NCBI GenBank assembly: GCA_019911785.1
Contig: JAIOJM010000262.1
Span: 1-21,132, forward strand
Source: Sulfuricella sp.
Lineage (GTDB): Bacteria; Pseudomonadota; Gammaproteobacteria; Burkholderiales; Sulfuricellaceae
Direction: 5' to 3'
Length of the DNA: 21,132 nucleotides
The notes below the pieces were generated by a model, which worked only from the letters and a program-made list of their open reading frames with translations, was not told the origin of the DNA and searched no databases. Positions 13,538 through 20,515 of this stretch are shown piece by piece. The position numbers and the translations under genes were made by a program. How positions within the stretch are numbered: the stretch's first letter is position 1; each line of letters begins with the position of its first letter.

Positions 13538-14401
13538 ATGGCCGAAAAGATCGTTTTTCTCATTTTGATGGTCGTGGTTCTTACGAGCCTGTGGTACTTC
13601 ATGGGGTTGCCTAAACCGGCGCTTCGTAAAGTGGATGCGAAGCAGGATGACTGGCAACAAGACGTCACAATGCAGCAAGAGGAAGCTCTGGCAGTTTTGG
13701 CGCGTGAAGAGGTTGTAGCGTCGCCCCTCATTGTTCGTGAGTTGAACAAAGGGAAGGTGACGATGCTCGTGAGATACCGGGCGAGAAAGCAGGCGTGCAC
13801 TGCTCATCTCATCATCTGGTCGGGTGCCAAGCGCAACCGTATCCAGGACAGTTACTACGACCTGGGCGTCATTCCAGGCGATACGGTAACGGAAGAGGTG
13901 ATCCAGAGCTTTATGGCCTTGGCCATTTCGCGTATGGAGGAATTGCAGAACGCAGGCCGGCGGACCCGCAAGGCGAAAGCCGAGCAGAAGCAGCAGCAGG
14001 AAGTTGTCCAGCAAGAGATAGCAGTAGTGGTTCAACCCGCTATTGTCCCTGCCGTGTCCGTTGAGGATGCGGTGCAGCCTACTGTGGTGGTGGAAGACTC
14101 GCCCCCGGAGTCGATCAGGCTGAGGAAATTCCCGTCCGTGTATCGCGGCATTATTACCGAAATCGGGATGATGCCTCATAACAAGGGTGGGGAAGACTTC
14201 ACCGTCTTTGGGGTGCGCTACCGCACTTCCGAAGGGATCGAAGATGCCGTCTTTGGCGCCAATCTGCGTATCGCGATCCGCGAGGCGCAGGCAGGTATCG
14301 GAGATAAGGTGGAAATTCTGAAAATCGGTCGCAAGACTGTGGAGGCTGGTAAAGCTCCGATGAATCTCTTCAAGGTTGCCAAACTGGAAGCATCTGTGTA
14401 A
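13538..14401 (+). CDS. Membrane-anchored protein with C-terminal plasmid-type beta domain
   Basis: The start follows GAGGAG with 11 nt between the genes. A single N-terminal transmembrane helix (about 5-23, IVFLILMVVVLTSLWYFMG) leaves the rest probably cytoplasmic or periplasmic. Residues ~28-120 form one domain; ~135-185 is a Gln/Val/Pro-rich linker (KQQQEVVQQE, then VVVQPAIVPAVSV). The C-terminal ~85 residues (RGIITEIGMMPHNKGGED, then FGVRYRT and GDKVEILKIGRK) resemble a small beta-rich domain that recurs at the C-termini of plasmid TraC/relaxase-like proteins. That resemblance is from memory of the pattern. The operon ends at a strong terminator. Confidence 0.75.
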   Translation: MAEKIVFLILMVVVLTSLWYFMGLPKPALRKVDAKQDDWQQDVTMQQEEALAVLAREEVVASPLIVRELNKGKVTMLVRYRARKQACTAHLIIWSGAKRNRIQDSYYDLGVIPGDTVTEEVIQSFMALAISRMEELQNAGRRTRKAKAEQKQQQEVVQQEIAVVVQPAIVPAVSVEDAVQPTVVVEDSPPESIRLRKFPSVYRGIITEIGMMPHNKGGEDFTVFGVRYRTSEGIEDAVFGANLRIAIREAQAGIGDKVEILKIGRKTVEAGKAPMNLFKVAKLEASV

Positions 14402-14413
14402 CACCTTCATTGC

Positions 14414-14453
14414 GGGAGAGACGCCTTCGGGCTTCTCTCCCCTTTGTTTTTTT
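14414..14453 (+). terminator. Rho-independent terminator of the MoxR operon
   Basis: GGGAGAG (14414-14420) pairs with CTCTCCC (14435-14441); inside, GCC and GGC close a TTCG tetraloop (14426-14429). CTTTG and a T-run (14447-14453) follow. It lies 13 nt after the stop codon. Confidence 0.88.
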
Positions 14454-14479
14454 CTCAATGGCGGTTTCAACGAGCCCCC

Positions 14480-14578
14480 ATCGACGAAAAAGCACCCTCG
14501 ATTTTTCTCCGTGAGGAGCAAGCCGCTGCATCGGTCGGTTATCCGATGATCTCTTCGCACGCCCTCCGGTGTGCGGAA
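14480..14578 (+). ncRNA. Structured leader RNA, copy A, upstream of ssb
   Basis: An imperfect ATCGA/TCGAT hairpin (14480-14502) runs into a T-run, then three hairpins follow. H1: CTCC-GTGA-GGAG (14507-14518). H2: CATCGG, 8-nt loop, CCGATG (14529-14548). H3: TTCGCAC (14554-14560) with GTGC-G-GAA (14571-14578), one bulged G. The spacing H1-H2 (10 nt) and H2-H3 (5 nt) is identical to copy B at 16025-16094, and H1, H2 and H3 stems differ from B by paired changes. A fourth small hairpin CCTG/CAGG (14580-14595) follows. Confidence 0.75.
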
Positions 14579-14660
14579 TCCTGGGAGCAGTCAGGCCCAA
14601 TCTATTCAGAAATACCCTATCCTGATGCGTAGCATTCAAGGGAGTAGTTCTGGAAACAGG

Positions 14661-14684
14661 CAGCATGTTTTATTGCTGTTTTTT
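14661..14684 (+). terminator. Terminator-like hairpin between copy A RNA and ssb
   Basis: CAGCA (14661-14665) and TGCTG (14674-14678) with an 8-nt AT-rich loop are followed by six T. It would end a short RNA containing copy A, or attenuate transcription into ssb. The stem is short. Confidence 0.55.
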
Positions 14685-14703
14685 AACCATACGCCTGATC
14701 TCT

Positions 14704-14732
14704 TTGACCACTTTATTTCAACCTGCCATTTA
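14704..14732 (+). promoter_or_regulatory. Possible ssb promoter
   Basis: TTGACC (14704-14709) is a good -35 box, but the -10 region at 17 bp spacing is only CATTTA (14727-14732). It lies between the terminator-like hairpin and the ssb start, where an independent ssb promoter would be expected. Confidence 0.3.
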
Positions 14733-14772
14733 GGTCGATGTCGGTGAGCGCGTATTCAAAAGGAGATGCACC

Positions 14773-15198
14773 ATGGCTTCAGTAAACAAAGTAATCCTCG
14801 TCGGTCGTTTGGGTAAGGATCCTGAAACCCGTTATATGCCAAATGGTGATGCAGTAACCAATATCACCCTGGCGACGAGCGAAACCTGGAAGGATAAGAA
14901 CGGTGAGAAGCAGGAAAAAACTGAATGGCACCGTGTCACCTTCTATCGCAAGTTGGCGGAAATTGCCGGCGAATACCTGAAAAAAGGCAGCATGGCCTAC
15001 ATCGAAGGGCGTCTGGAAACTCGCAAATGGACTGACAAGACCGGTGTGGAAAAATACACCACCGAAATCATCGCCAATGAGATGCAGTTGTTGGGCGCTC
15101 GCCCTGCTGGTGATGGACAGTCGAGCGAGCGGAGCAGTCAACCGTCAGCGAGACAGCAGCCTGAATATGTGGATACAGGTGAGGATATTCCGTTCTAG
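14773..15198 (+). CDS. ssb: Single-stranded DNA-binding protein
   Basis: SSB coats single-stranded DNA during replication, repair and transfer. The 141-residue protein starts after AGGAG. The OB fold covers residues ~1-110: [20 protein letters not shown], then [20 protein letters not shown] and [12 protein letters not shown] short polar Ser/Gln linker follows, and the acidic tip ends in TGEDIPF, the conserved partner-binding tail. It is shorter than E. coli SSB (178), as expected for plasmid versions. It stands alone after its own leader, with copy A of the structured RNA and a terminator-like hairpin before it. Confidence 0.97.
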   Translation: MASVNKVILVGRLGKDPETRYMPNGDAVTNITLATSETWKDKNGEKQEKTEWHRVTFYRKLAEIAGEYLKKGSMAYIEGRLETRKWTDKTGVEKYTTEIIANEMQLLGARPAGDGQSSERSSQPSARQQPEYVDTGEDIPF

Positions 15199-15230
15199 GA
15201 TGCCTATACGGTAAATAATCAACAACTTAC

Positions 15231-15270
15231 GCGGGTAATTATTGCCCGCTGGGTGGTGATTCCCGCACCA
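15231..15270 (+). other. Hairpins in the leader of the 86-aa gene
   Basis: GCGGG (15231-15235) can pair with CCCGC at 15245-15249 or with CCCGC at 15262-15266, giving two exclusive folds. GGTG/CACC (about 15253-15270) is another short stem. They lie between ssb and the next gene and could serve as ssb terminator or as a leader, but no T-run follows directly (ATTTTG only). Confidence 0.3.
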
Positions 15271-15296
15271 TTTTGTTCGTTTGGAAAGGAATCATC

Positions 15297-15557
15297 ATGT
15301 ACGGTTATCCCGGTCTTGCCTTTGGTCATGAAGCTGTTGCCTCCATGAGCAACCTGATCGACGCCATCAAGCGTCGTCAGATATTGCGTCCTCGTAGCAA
15401 ACTCACACTTCTGGTGGGTGATAAAACGTTGGCTGTAAACCTCCTGCCCAATGGCTTCATCGAGTTGGACGGACAGGCGCAAGCAGTCAGTGTTGAACGC
15501 CGCGTGGAAGAGGCAATGGCAAAGTTTGGTGCATTTCTTCAAGAAAGGGTGTCGTGA
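15297..15557 (+). CDS. Hypothetical protein, 86 aa
   Basis: The ATG at 15297 is preferred because AAGGA lies 6 nt upstream; an in-frame TTG at 15273 lacks a site. The small soluble protein has a helix near residues 15-28 and a strand-rich middle (RSKLTLLVGDKTLAVNLLP, then GFIELDG) followed by a C-terminal helix (VERRVEEAMAKFGAFLQERV). Its stop overlaps the next start as TGATG, so the two are coupled. No family is recognised. Confidence 0.7.
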   Translation: MYGYPGLAFGHEAVASMSNLIDAIKRRQILRPRSKLTLLVGDKTLAVNLLPNGFIELDGQAQAVSVERRVEEAMAKFGAFLQERVS

Positions 15558-15907
15558 TGAACCCGAAAATGATCCCGGTGCTGTCAAGCAACATCGACGG
15601 CTACCAGTACATCAGTCAAACGCAAATGATGCTGATCACCTTCAAGGGCGGTTCGGTCTATTCGTATGAAGATGTACCTTTGAGCGTGGCGGATCAATTC
15701 CTTCATGCCGGTTCCAAGGGGAAGTTCTTCGGGGAACATATCCGCGATCAGTACATCACCTCCAAGCTATCCCCGGAGGAAGTGATTACGATCCTGGATA
15801 AAGTTGAGAAATCGTGGACACCACAACCTAAACCCGTGCCGCGCAAAGCGACGGTGACCCTGCAGAGTCTCCTGCAGGCGAACCCGTTTCTGCGAGCGGT
15901 ATTTTGA
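15557..15907 (+). CDS. KTSC-domain protein
   Basis: KTSC is a small domain of unknown function found alone or next to nucleic-acid enzymes such as lysyl-tRNA synthetases. Here residues ~15-68 follow its pattern: a strand pair (LITFKGGSVYSYEDVPLSVA), then DQFLHAGSKGKFFGEHIRDQY, including the small-residue A-x-S-x-G step and the closing Ile-Arg-x-x-Tyr. The C-terminal ~45 residues (SWTPQPKPVPRKATVTLQ) are a basic, Pro-rich tail. The ATG overlaps the previous stop by one base; a GTG at 15554 would add one residue. A terminator-like hairpin follows. Confidence 0.8.
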   Translation: MNPKMIPVLSSNIDGYQYISQTQMMLITFKGGSVYSYEDVPLSVADQFLHAGSKGKFFGEHIRDQYITSKLSPEEVITILDKVEKSWTPQPKPVPRKATVTLQSLLQANPFLRAVF

Positions 15908-15913
15908 TGCTCT

Positions 15914-15958
15914 GGCTGGTAAAGGATGCCTTTTGGCCCCTTTCCAGCCGGCGTCTTT
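15914..15958 (+). terminator. Terminator-like hairpin after the KTSC gene
   Basis: GGCTGG-T-AAAGG (15914-15925) pairs with CCTTT-CCAGCC (15939-15949) with one bulge, followed by GGCGTCTTTTC. The stem is strong (11 bp); the T-run is short and starts about 5 nt late. Confidence 0.6.
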
Positions 15959-15977
15959 TCCTTGTCGCTTATGTTCG

Positions 15978-16010
15978 AACGCTTTCCCATGGCCAGGCTA
16001 TCGGAAAGCG
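15978..16010 (+). repeat. Inverted repeat before copy B of the structured RNA
   Basis: CGCTTTCC (15980-15987) and GGAAAGCG (16003-16010) form a perfect 8-bp stem, extendable with AA/TT around a bulge. GTTGAAAAGG and the T-run that starts H1 of copy B come next. Copies A and C also have an inverted repeat and T-run just before H1. Confidence 0.6.
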
Positions 16011-16020
16011 GTTGAAAAGG

Positions 16021-16094
16021 TTTTCTTCGTGAGAAGAGAGACGTTGCATCTGTCGTTTATCAGATGCTCTCTTCGGCCAGATCACCGGCCGGAA
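16021..16094 (+). ncRNA. Structured leader RNA, copy B, upstream of the DUF3150-like gene
   Basis: H1: CTTC-GTGA-GAAG (16025-16036), extendable by TTTT/AGAG. H2: CATCTG, 8-nt loop, CAGATG (16047-16066). H3: TTCGGCC (16072-16078) with GGCC-G-GAA (16087-16094), one bulged G at the same place as in copy A. Unpaired parts are conserved with copy A (TGCATC, loop TCGnTTAT, TCTCTTCG). An alternative pairing GAAGAGAG (16033-16040) / CTCTCTTC (16067-16074) is exclusive with H1. Confidence 0.75.
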
Positions 16095-16096
16095 CC

Positions 16097-16189
16097 CTCG
16101 TGTGTTGTTTGCACGAGTTCATTGGGGCTCTACTAGAGTTCCTACATCAACCCGTGCGGGTGGTCCTTAAAAACACCCCCGCCGGGGGT
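16097..16189 (+). other. Further hairpins in the leader of the DUF3150-like gene
   Basis: CTCGTG (16097-16102) / CACGAG (16112-16117); a palindrome CTCTA-C-TAGAG (16128-16138); CCCG/CGGG (16151-16160); and ACCCCC (16175-16180) / GGGGGT (16184-16189) with a 3-nt loop. No T-run follows the last one. The whole 316-bp space before the gene is thus packed with secondary structure. Confidence 0.5.
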
Positions 16190-16223
16190 CGGATCATTAC
16201 CGCACTTAGCCTGGAGAAAAACC

Positions 16224-17390
16224 ATGCAAGACGTGCTTAATGAAAAACTGACGCTGATCTCTGTAAATATCAGCACCTTCTCTGGTTACCGTCGTGCCAC
16301 CCGTGAGCATATCGCAGCACTCGGCGGCCAGTTGCCCGCAAGCGCTGCCATTACTGAAGGGTCCATCAAGGTTTTCCCCGCAGATGGGACGAAAGCTCTG
16401 CAGACTGTTCGTCGTGGCGTGTTTCGCAAGTTGCAGGCAAAGGGCGTGAAAGCGTTGGGGTCGCAGAATGTCTTTGCGATTCTGACGGATGAACTGCCCG
16501 AGATCGAGAAGGGAATTGCTGATGCCGAGGCGGAGTATATTGCCGAGCGCACCACGTTGGAAGCCAACTACGATCAGATTTTTGAGGATCATGTGAAGGC
16601 CAATGTGGAAGCGGAAGCGATCATTCGCTCCCTCAAGGTGGATCAGGTGACGGCAATCGCCAAGTGCCGGTTCTCGAAAGACGTCTTCAAGATTGCACCG
16701 TTTGTCCGTGAGGGCGAATCGGAAGAAGATGGCGTCGAGGGCATTGTGCGCGGTCTTGGTCGGCAGTTGTATGAGGAAATCTCGTCCGAAATGGACAAGC
16801 TCCTCAAGAACAACGCCTTCGCCAAAAATCAGCGTGTAGGTCAGAAGTCCCTGCGTCCGCTGAAGGCGGCAGCTCAGAAGATGAAGAAGCTGTCTTTCCT
16901 CGATTCGTCGGTGGAAGGCGCCATCAACCTGGTTGTCGATACCCTGAAGTTGCTTCCGCAGGAAGGGTATATCCAAGGGCAGGAGTTCGTGACCCTGGAG
17001 CGATTGGTAGAGGTAATGTCCGATACGGACGAACTTCTCAACGCCGCTTCAAAGGTCAGGAATGGTGTTCCCGTGTGCGATGTGTTGTTCCCGCCCGCGC
17101 CACCGCCCGTGGTAGAAGAACCGGAAGTCGTTGAAGCCGCCCATGTGGTGGAAGAAACGGCTGCCGAAGAAGTGCTTGATGCCCCGGTTGCAGTTCCGCC
17201 GGTCAGCATCTCCCCGGTGGTGTCTTTGCCGCCGATCCCGGTCCCCAGTATGCCGGCCTTTACACGGTCCGGTGGTTTTACTGGTTCGGGGATGGCTCGT
17301 CCGACAGCAGTAAGGTCGCCGGTGCCTAACACTGCCGCACCGGTGTTGAAGCCACGTGAGCAGCTTAAATCCAACGCTTTGCTGTTTTAA
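16224..17390 (+). CDS. DUF3150-like protein, VWA/MoxR partner
   Basis: This 388-residue protein starts about 10 nt after TGGAGAAA. Residues 1-~285 are mostly helical with charged surfaces (EIEKGIADAEAEYIAERTTL, then the ISSEMDKLLKNNAFAKN region), matching what I recall of DUF3150, a family of unknown function that accompanies CobS-like ATPases and CobT-like VWA proteins in mobile elements. Residues ~290-388 are low-complexity, rich in Pro, Val, Glu and Ala (PPAPPPVVEEPEVVEAAHVV), probably disordered. The VWA gene starts 10 nt after its stop, so they form a tight pair. It probably links the ATPase with the VWA protein, but that is inference. Confidence 0.75.
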   Translation: MQDVLNEKLTLISVNISTFSGYRRATREHIAALGGQLPASAAITEGSIKVFPADGTKALQTVRRGVFRKLQAKGVKALGSQNVFAILTDELPEIEKGIADAEAEYIAERTTLEANYDQIFEDHVKANVEAEAIIRSLKVDQVTAIAKCRFSKDVFKIAPFVREGESEEDGVEGIVRGLGRQLYEEISSEMDKLLKNNAFAKNQRVGQKSLRPLKAAAQKMKKLSFLDSSVEGAINLVVDTLKLLPQEGYIQGQEFVTLERLVEVMSDTDELLNAASKVRNGVPVCDVLFPPAPPPVVEEPEVVEAAHVVEETAAEEVLDAPVAVPPVSISPVVSLPPIPVPSMPAFTRSGGFTGSGMARPTAVRSPVPNTAAPVLKPREQLKSNALLF

Positions 17391-17400
17391 GGAGAGGATT

Positions 17401-19182
17401 ATGCGCGCACAAGCACTGGATCGGGCCTTGCCCGCCATCGCTGGTTTCATCACCGACCGTACCGGCATTCCAATTGTTCGGAGTGAACGGGCTAGTACCG
17501 ACAATGTGGCGATTTACCTGCCCCGGCGTCGGTCTGAAATCGACCTGACCGAGCGTGATCTGGTTGAAGCGGTGGCTTTCCTCTACCACGAGGCGGGCCA
17601 CATGCTGCATTCCAACTTCGCGCTCGCGGCGAAAACCCCTCTCGAACGCGCCATCACGGGCGTCCTCGAGGACATCAGGATTGAACATCTGGTGATGGGG
17701 AAATTTCCGGCAGCTCGACGCTATCTATCGCGTCTGGTTGGGTACCTGGTTGAGGACGGTAAAAACGGTAGTGGTTTTCCTGCACTGGAAGGAAGCGAGC
17801 CAGAGTCGAAGATTTTGCAGTATTACATGTTGTATCGGCTCCGGCGTGATGTGCTTCGGCAAGATACCATTGCCGAAGTATGCGAAACCGCAGTGACCGC
17901 TGCACAGATGCGCTTCCCGTCCGGAATGATGACCCGCTTGGACGCCTTGATGTTCGAGGTGCTTTCTTGCGAGTCTGAGGACGATGTGTTTGCCTTGTCA
18001 GCCGAGATCGTGGAAATGATCAAGGAAGAAAAGGAGAAGGAAGAGCAGAAGAAGCAGCAAGCTCAAGAGCAGCAAGAGCAAGAGGCTGGCCAGCAGCAAG
18101 GTCAGCAGTCGGCATCCTCGGAAGATGGGGATGAGCAGCAAGGTGAAGGCAGTCAGCAACAAGGTACTGACCAGGATGGCGGGGAAGATTCCGCGTCTGG
18201 CCAGGCCTCTTCCTCGCAAGGGGAGGCCTCGGACGATCAATCGGCTCAAATGTCGAGTGGGTCGGCCGGTGGTGGAGCTGGTGGTGATCATGCGCAAAGC
18301 CTGGAACAGTTGCTCGGCATGTCCGATGCAGATGTCCAGGAAGATCTGGGTGAAATGCTCCAGAACGCACTGAATGCCGCTGCCAACGCCGAAATTGGTG
18401 AAGCCGGATTCGTGGACGTGCCCATGCCTAACGTGCATAAGGCTCGGCTGCGTGATACGGGTGTGGATGTAGGCGCCTTGCGCGCAAGTATCAATGCCAC
18501 ACGCACCAGGACGCTGCAGTGGATGAGCTCTATGGCCGAAGGAGACTGTTCGCATTCCCGTTCCGGGATGCAGATTGATTCGTCGCGCATATGGAGAGCT
18601 CGCTTTGGTGGAAGCATCTTCATCCGCGAGGATGAGGGAATTGATCTGAATGCGGCCGTGTCGATCGTCATCGACCGTTCAGGATCAATGAGCCAAACCA
18701 TAGGTCATGCGGCGCAAGCTGCCGTGGCCACCATGTTGGCCTTCGATGTACCGGGTTTGAAGACGCAGGTTTCGGTCTTTCCCTGGTATCAAGCGGGCGA
18801 CGAGGGCGTGGCGGTCGTGAAGCGTTGGGAGGAATCCCCTCGTACTCTGGCTGCTCGCATAGCGGGTCTGACGACAGATGGTGGAACTCCGATGGCAGAA
18901 GCTATCCTGTTCGCCGCATCCGACGTCATCCGCCGGGAAGAAACGCTGAAGATCGTACTGGTCGTCACCGATGGTGATCCAAACGATATGGAGGCAACCC
19001 GGTACATCATCGACAGGGCTCGAACTGATGGCATCACTGTGGTTGGTCTGGGTATCGGAGTCGAAACGGCCCCGGTATTCGGTGAAAGGTACGCTTCAAC
19101 GATTCGTAACATTGGGGAGTTGTCAGCCTCAATGGTGCGTTTGGTGAAAGCCGCCTTCGAAGACAATCGCCGCAACCAGTAA
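17401..19182 (+). CDS. CobT-like VWA-domain protein with HExxH motif
   Basis: The ATG at 17401 follows AGGAGAGG; an earlier in-frame GTG at 17356 lies inside the previous gene and is rejected. The protein has 593 residues. The N-terminal domain has a zincin-like motif HEAGH (63-67) followed by LEDIRIEH (Glu90 and Glu95 as possible third ligands). Residues ~205-305 are Gln/Glu/Ser/Gly-rich and acidic, as in CobT. The C-terminal VWA domain has a complete metal-dependent adhesion site: Asp425-x-Ser427-x-Ser429 (DRSGS), Thr496 in DGGTP, and Asp524 in VTDGDPND. CobT-like VWA proteins partner MoxR/CobS ATPases; that gene is at 11924-13063. The HExxH suggests a regulated peptidase or a structural zinc site. 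Confidence 0.88.
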   Translation: MRAQALDRALPAIAGFITDRTGIPIVRSERASTDNVAIYLPRRRSEIDLTERDLVEAVAFLYHEAGHMLHSNFALAAKTPLERAITGVLEDIRIEHLVMGKFPAARRYLSRLVGYLVEDGKNGSGFPALEGSEPESKILQYYMLYRLRRDVLRQDTIAEVCETAVTAAQMRFPSGMMTRLDALMFEVLSCESEDDVFALSAEIVEMIKEEKEKEEQKKQQAQEQQEQEAGQQQGQQSASSEDGDEQQGEGSQQQGTDQDGGEDSASGQASSSQGEASDDQSAQMSSGSAGGGAGGDHAQSLEQLLGMSDADVQEDLGEMLQNALNAAANAEIGEAGFVDVPMPNVHKARLRDTGVDVGALRASINATRTRTLQWMSSMAEGDCSHSRSGMQIDSSRIWRARFGGSIFIREDEGIDLNAAVSIVIDRSGSMSQTIGHAAQAAVATMLAFDVPGLKTQVSVFPWYQAGDEGVAVVKRWEESPRTLAARIAGLTTDGGTPMAEAILFAASDVIRREETLKIVLVVTDGDPNDMEATRYIIDRARTDGITVVGLGIGVETAPVFGERYASTIRNIGELSASMVRLVKAAFEDNRRNQ

Positions 19183-19191
19183 CACCTTTGC

Positions 19192-19219
19192 CTCCCGACC
19201 ATGTGTTGGGGGTGCTTTT
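19192..19219 (+). terminator. Probable terminator after the VWA gene
   Basis: CTCCCGAC (19192-19199) pairs with GTTGGGGG (19205-19212) with two G-T pairs and a 5-nt loop, followed by TGCTTTTC. It is moderately strong and starts 9 nt after the stop. Confidence 0.5.
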
Positions 19220-19322
19220 CAGTAGGCCTTCCGAGAGGGTCCACTGACAAGCACCGATATTTTTAAAACGCAGCCTGAAGAAAAAGAAAACGTTATCTTG
19301 CAATTACTGGAGATCTGAATTT

Positions 19323-20063
19323 ATGAACGACTTACGACTTTTAACCAAAAAAACCAGCGACCCGAGGGTGTTCGACACTTACTGGATGACCGGCCTGATT
19401 CAAAAGGGGAGGGTGCGGGTGACGGTGCCGGCGCAAAAAGATGCTCAAACAGCGGCCGAGCTGTCCGCAGCCCAGTATCTGTTGAGCGAAAAAAACGTGT
19501 GCGGGCACAATAAAGCAGGTGCTGGTCTGAGGATCTGGGTCAGCCGCGGCGCGATCAGGAAACTTCTGCGCGGAATATCTGACAACGACCGTATGTCGCC
19601 GTACGCCAACTTCCTGCTGACGCGATATTTGGGCGCCCAGGTCGAGGTAGAAAATCAGGACACCTCATGGGCCGACGAGCGTTGCGAAACCCAGGTGGAC
19701 ATTATGGATGTCCAGGGGCCGGCGATGACGACTATCGAAGTGAACGGATTTGGTTTGGTCGAACTGACTGGGCATGCAGTTGCACGATACATTGAGCACT
19801 TCAAACGCCAACCGGAACGTGCCTGGCGCGAAATCGTCGAGATTGCGAAGGAAGTCAAGCCGGCAATAATTAAAGGCCGGAAGTCAATTCACGATCTCCA
19901 GCACCGGAATAAGGGGCGATACGCCATGGACGCGAAGAGGGGCGTGCTGCTGACGATTGCGGATCCAGACAAGCCAGGGATGCTCCCGAGCCTGGTGACT
20001 ATTATGATTCCTGACGACAGGGCTGCATACGCCGAATGCCACAAAACCGATTCTCAATGCTAA
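19323..20063 (+). CDS. Hypothetical protein, 246 aa
   Basis: The start follows GGAG at about 10 nt. Nothing in it is a certain family match. The N-terminal half (residues ~20-115) has the mix AELSAAQYLLSEKNVCG and GLRIWVSRGAIRKLL, somewhat like RNase H-fold proteins; this is a weak impression. The C-terminal half contains TGHAVARYIEHFKRQPERAW and later RYAMDAKRGVLLTIA, like a His-x-x-x-Arg small-nuclease or toxin-type domain. There is no membrane segment. The next gene starts at or before its stop codon, so they are probably co-expressed, although the products act in different compartments. Confidence 0.7.
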   Translation: MNDLRLLTKKTSDPRVFDTYWMTGLIQKGRVRVTVPAQKDAQTAAELSAAQYLLSEKNVCGHNKAGAGLRIWVSRGAIRKLLRGISDNDRMSPYANFLLTRYLGAQVEVENQDTSWADERCETQVDIMDVQGPAMTTIEVNGFGLVELTGHAVARYIEHFKRQPERAWREIVEIAKEVKPAIIKGRKSIHDLQHRNKGRYAMDAKRGVLLTIADPDKPGMLPSLVTIMIPDDRAAYAECHKTDSQC

Positions 20064-20515
20064 AATTGCCACCAATGAGAATTTTGCTACTAATCCCAGC
20101 TTTAATCCTGTCGATCCCATTCGCCTTAGCGGCGAACAAGGGCGATAACATGGTGATTATTGCCAACCCCTCTACGTCAACGAATGCGGTCTCGCAATCG
20201 GAAGCACGTCTCATATTCTCCAACGACATCAAGGCATGGAAGAGCGGCGAACAAATCGCTGTCATTACAATGAGACGTACGGACGAGGCCTACTCAAGGT
20301 TTACACAAGAAGTTCTCAATCTTTACCCATATCAGATAGAAAGAGCAATAAATCGGAAGCGCTATGCCGGAACTGCGCAATCGGAAATAGTTGCGGTTTC
20401 CGCGGAGGAAATGCTGAAGCTGGTTGCCAGCACCCCTGGTGCTATAGGTTACATACACAAGAAAGCGGCATCAAACATGCCCTCGATAAAGATTTTAGAG
20501 GTGCGAAATGAATAA
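20057..20515 (+). CDS. Small periplasmic phosphate-binding-like (PstS-type) protein
   Basis: Three in-frame ATGs compete: 20036, 20057 (ATGCTAA, overlapping the previous stop) and 20075; none has a good ribosome site. From 20057 it has 152 residues. A signal peptide is clear (MRILLLIPALILSIPFALAA before NKGD). The mature part is about 130 residues, half the size of a typical PstS, and matches the small 'phosphate ABC substrate-binding-like' proteins: VIIANPSTSTNAVSQSEARL, IFSNDIKAW, then the TPGAIGYIHK closing segment. No transporter genes are present. It overlaps the porin-like gene by 8 nt; the two probably act together at the envelope. Confidence 0.78.
   Translation: MLKLPPMRILLLIPALILSIPFALAANKGDNMVIIANPSTSTNAVSQSEARLIFSNDIKAWKSGEQIAVITMRRTDEAYSRFTQEVLNLYPYQIERAINRKRYAGTAQSEIVAVSAEEMLKLVASTPGAIGYIHKKAASNMPSIKILEVRNE

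Noticed and set aside
13514..14560. 348-codon - strand frame over the membrane-protein gene
   Set aside because: The + strand gene has a good ribosome site, a membrane helix and a terminator; the antisense product is His/Leu-rich shadow sequence.
11924..19182. Cobalamin biosynthesis (CobS/CobT cobaltochelatase)
   Set aside because: There is no CobN or other cobalamin gene, and the VWA protein has an HExxH domain and a DUF3150-like partner instead; the similarity is to the ATPase-VWA family in general.
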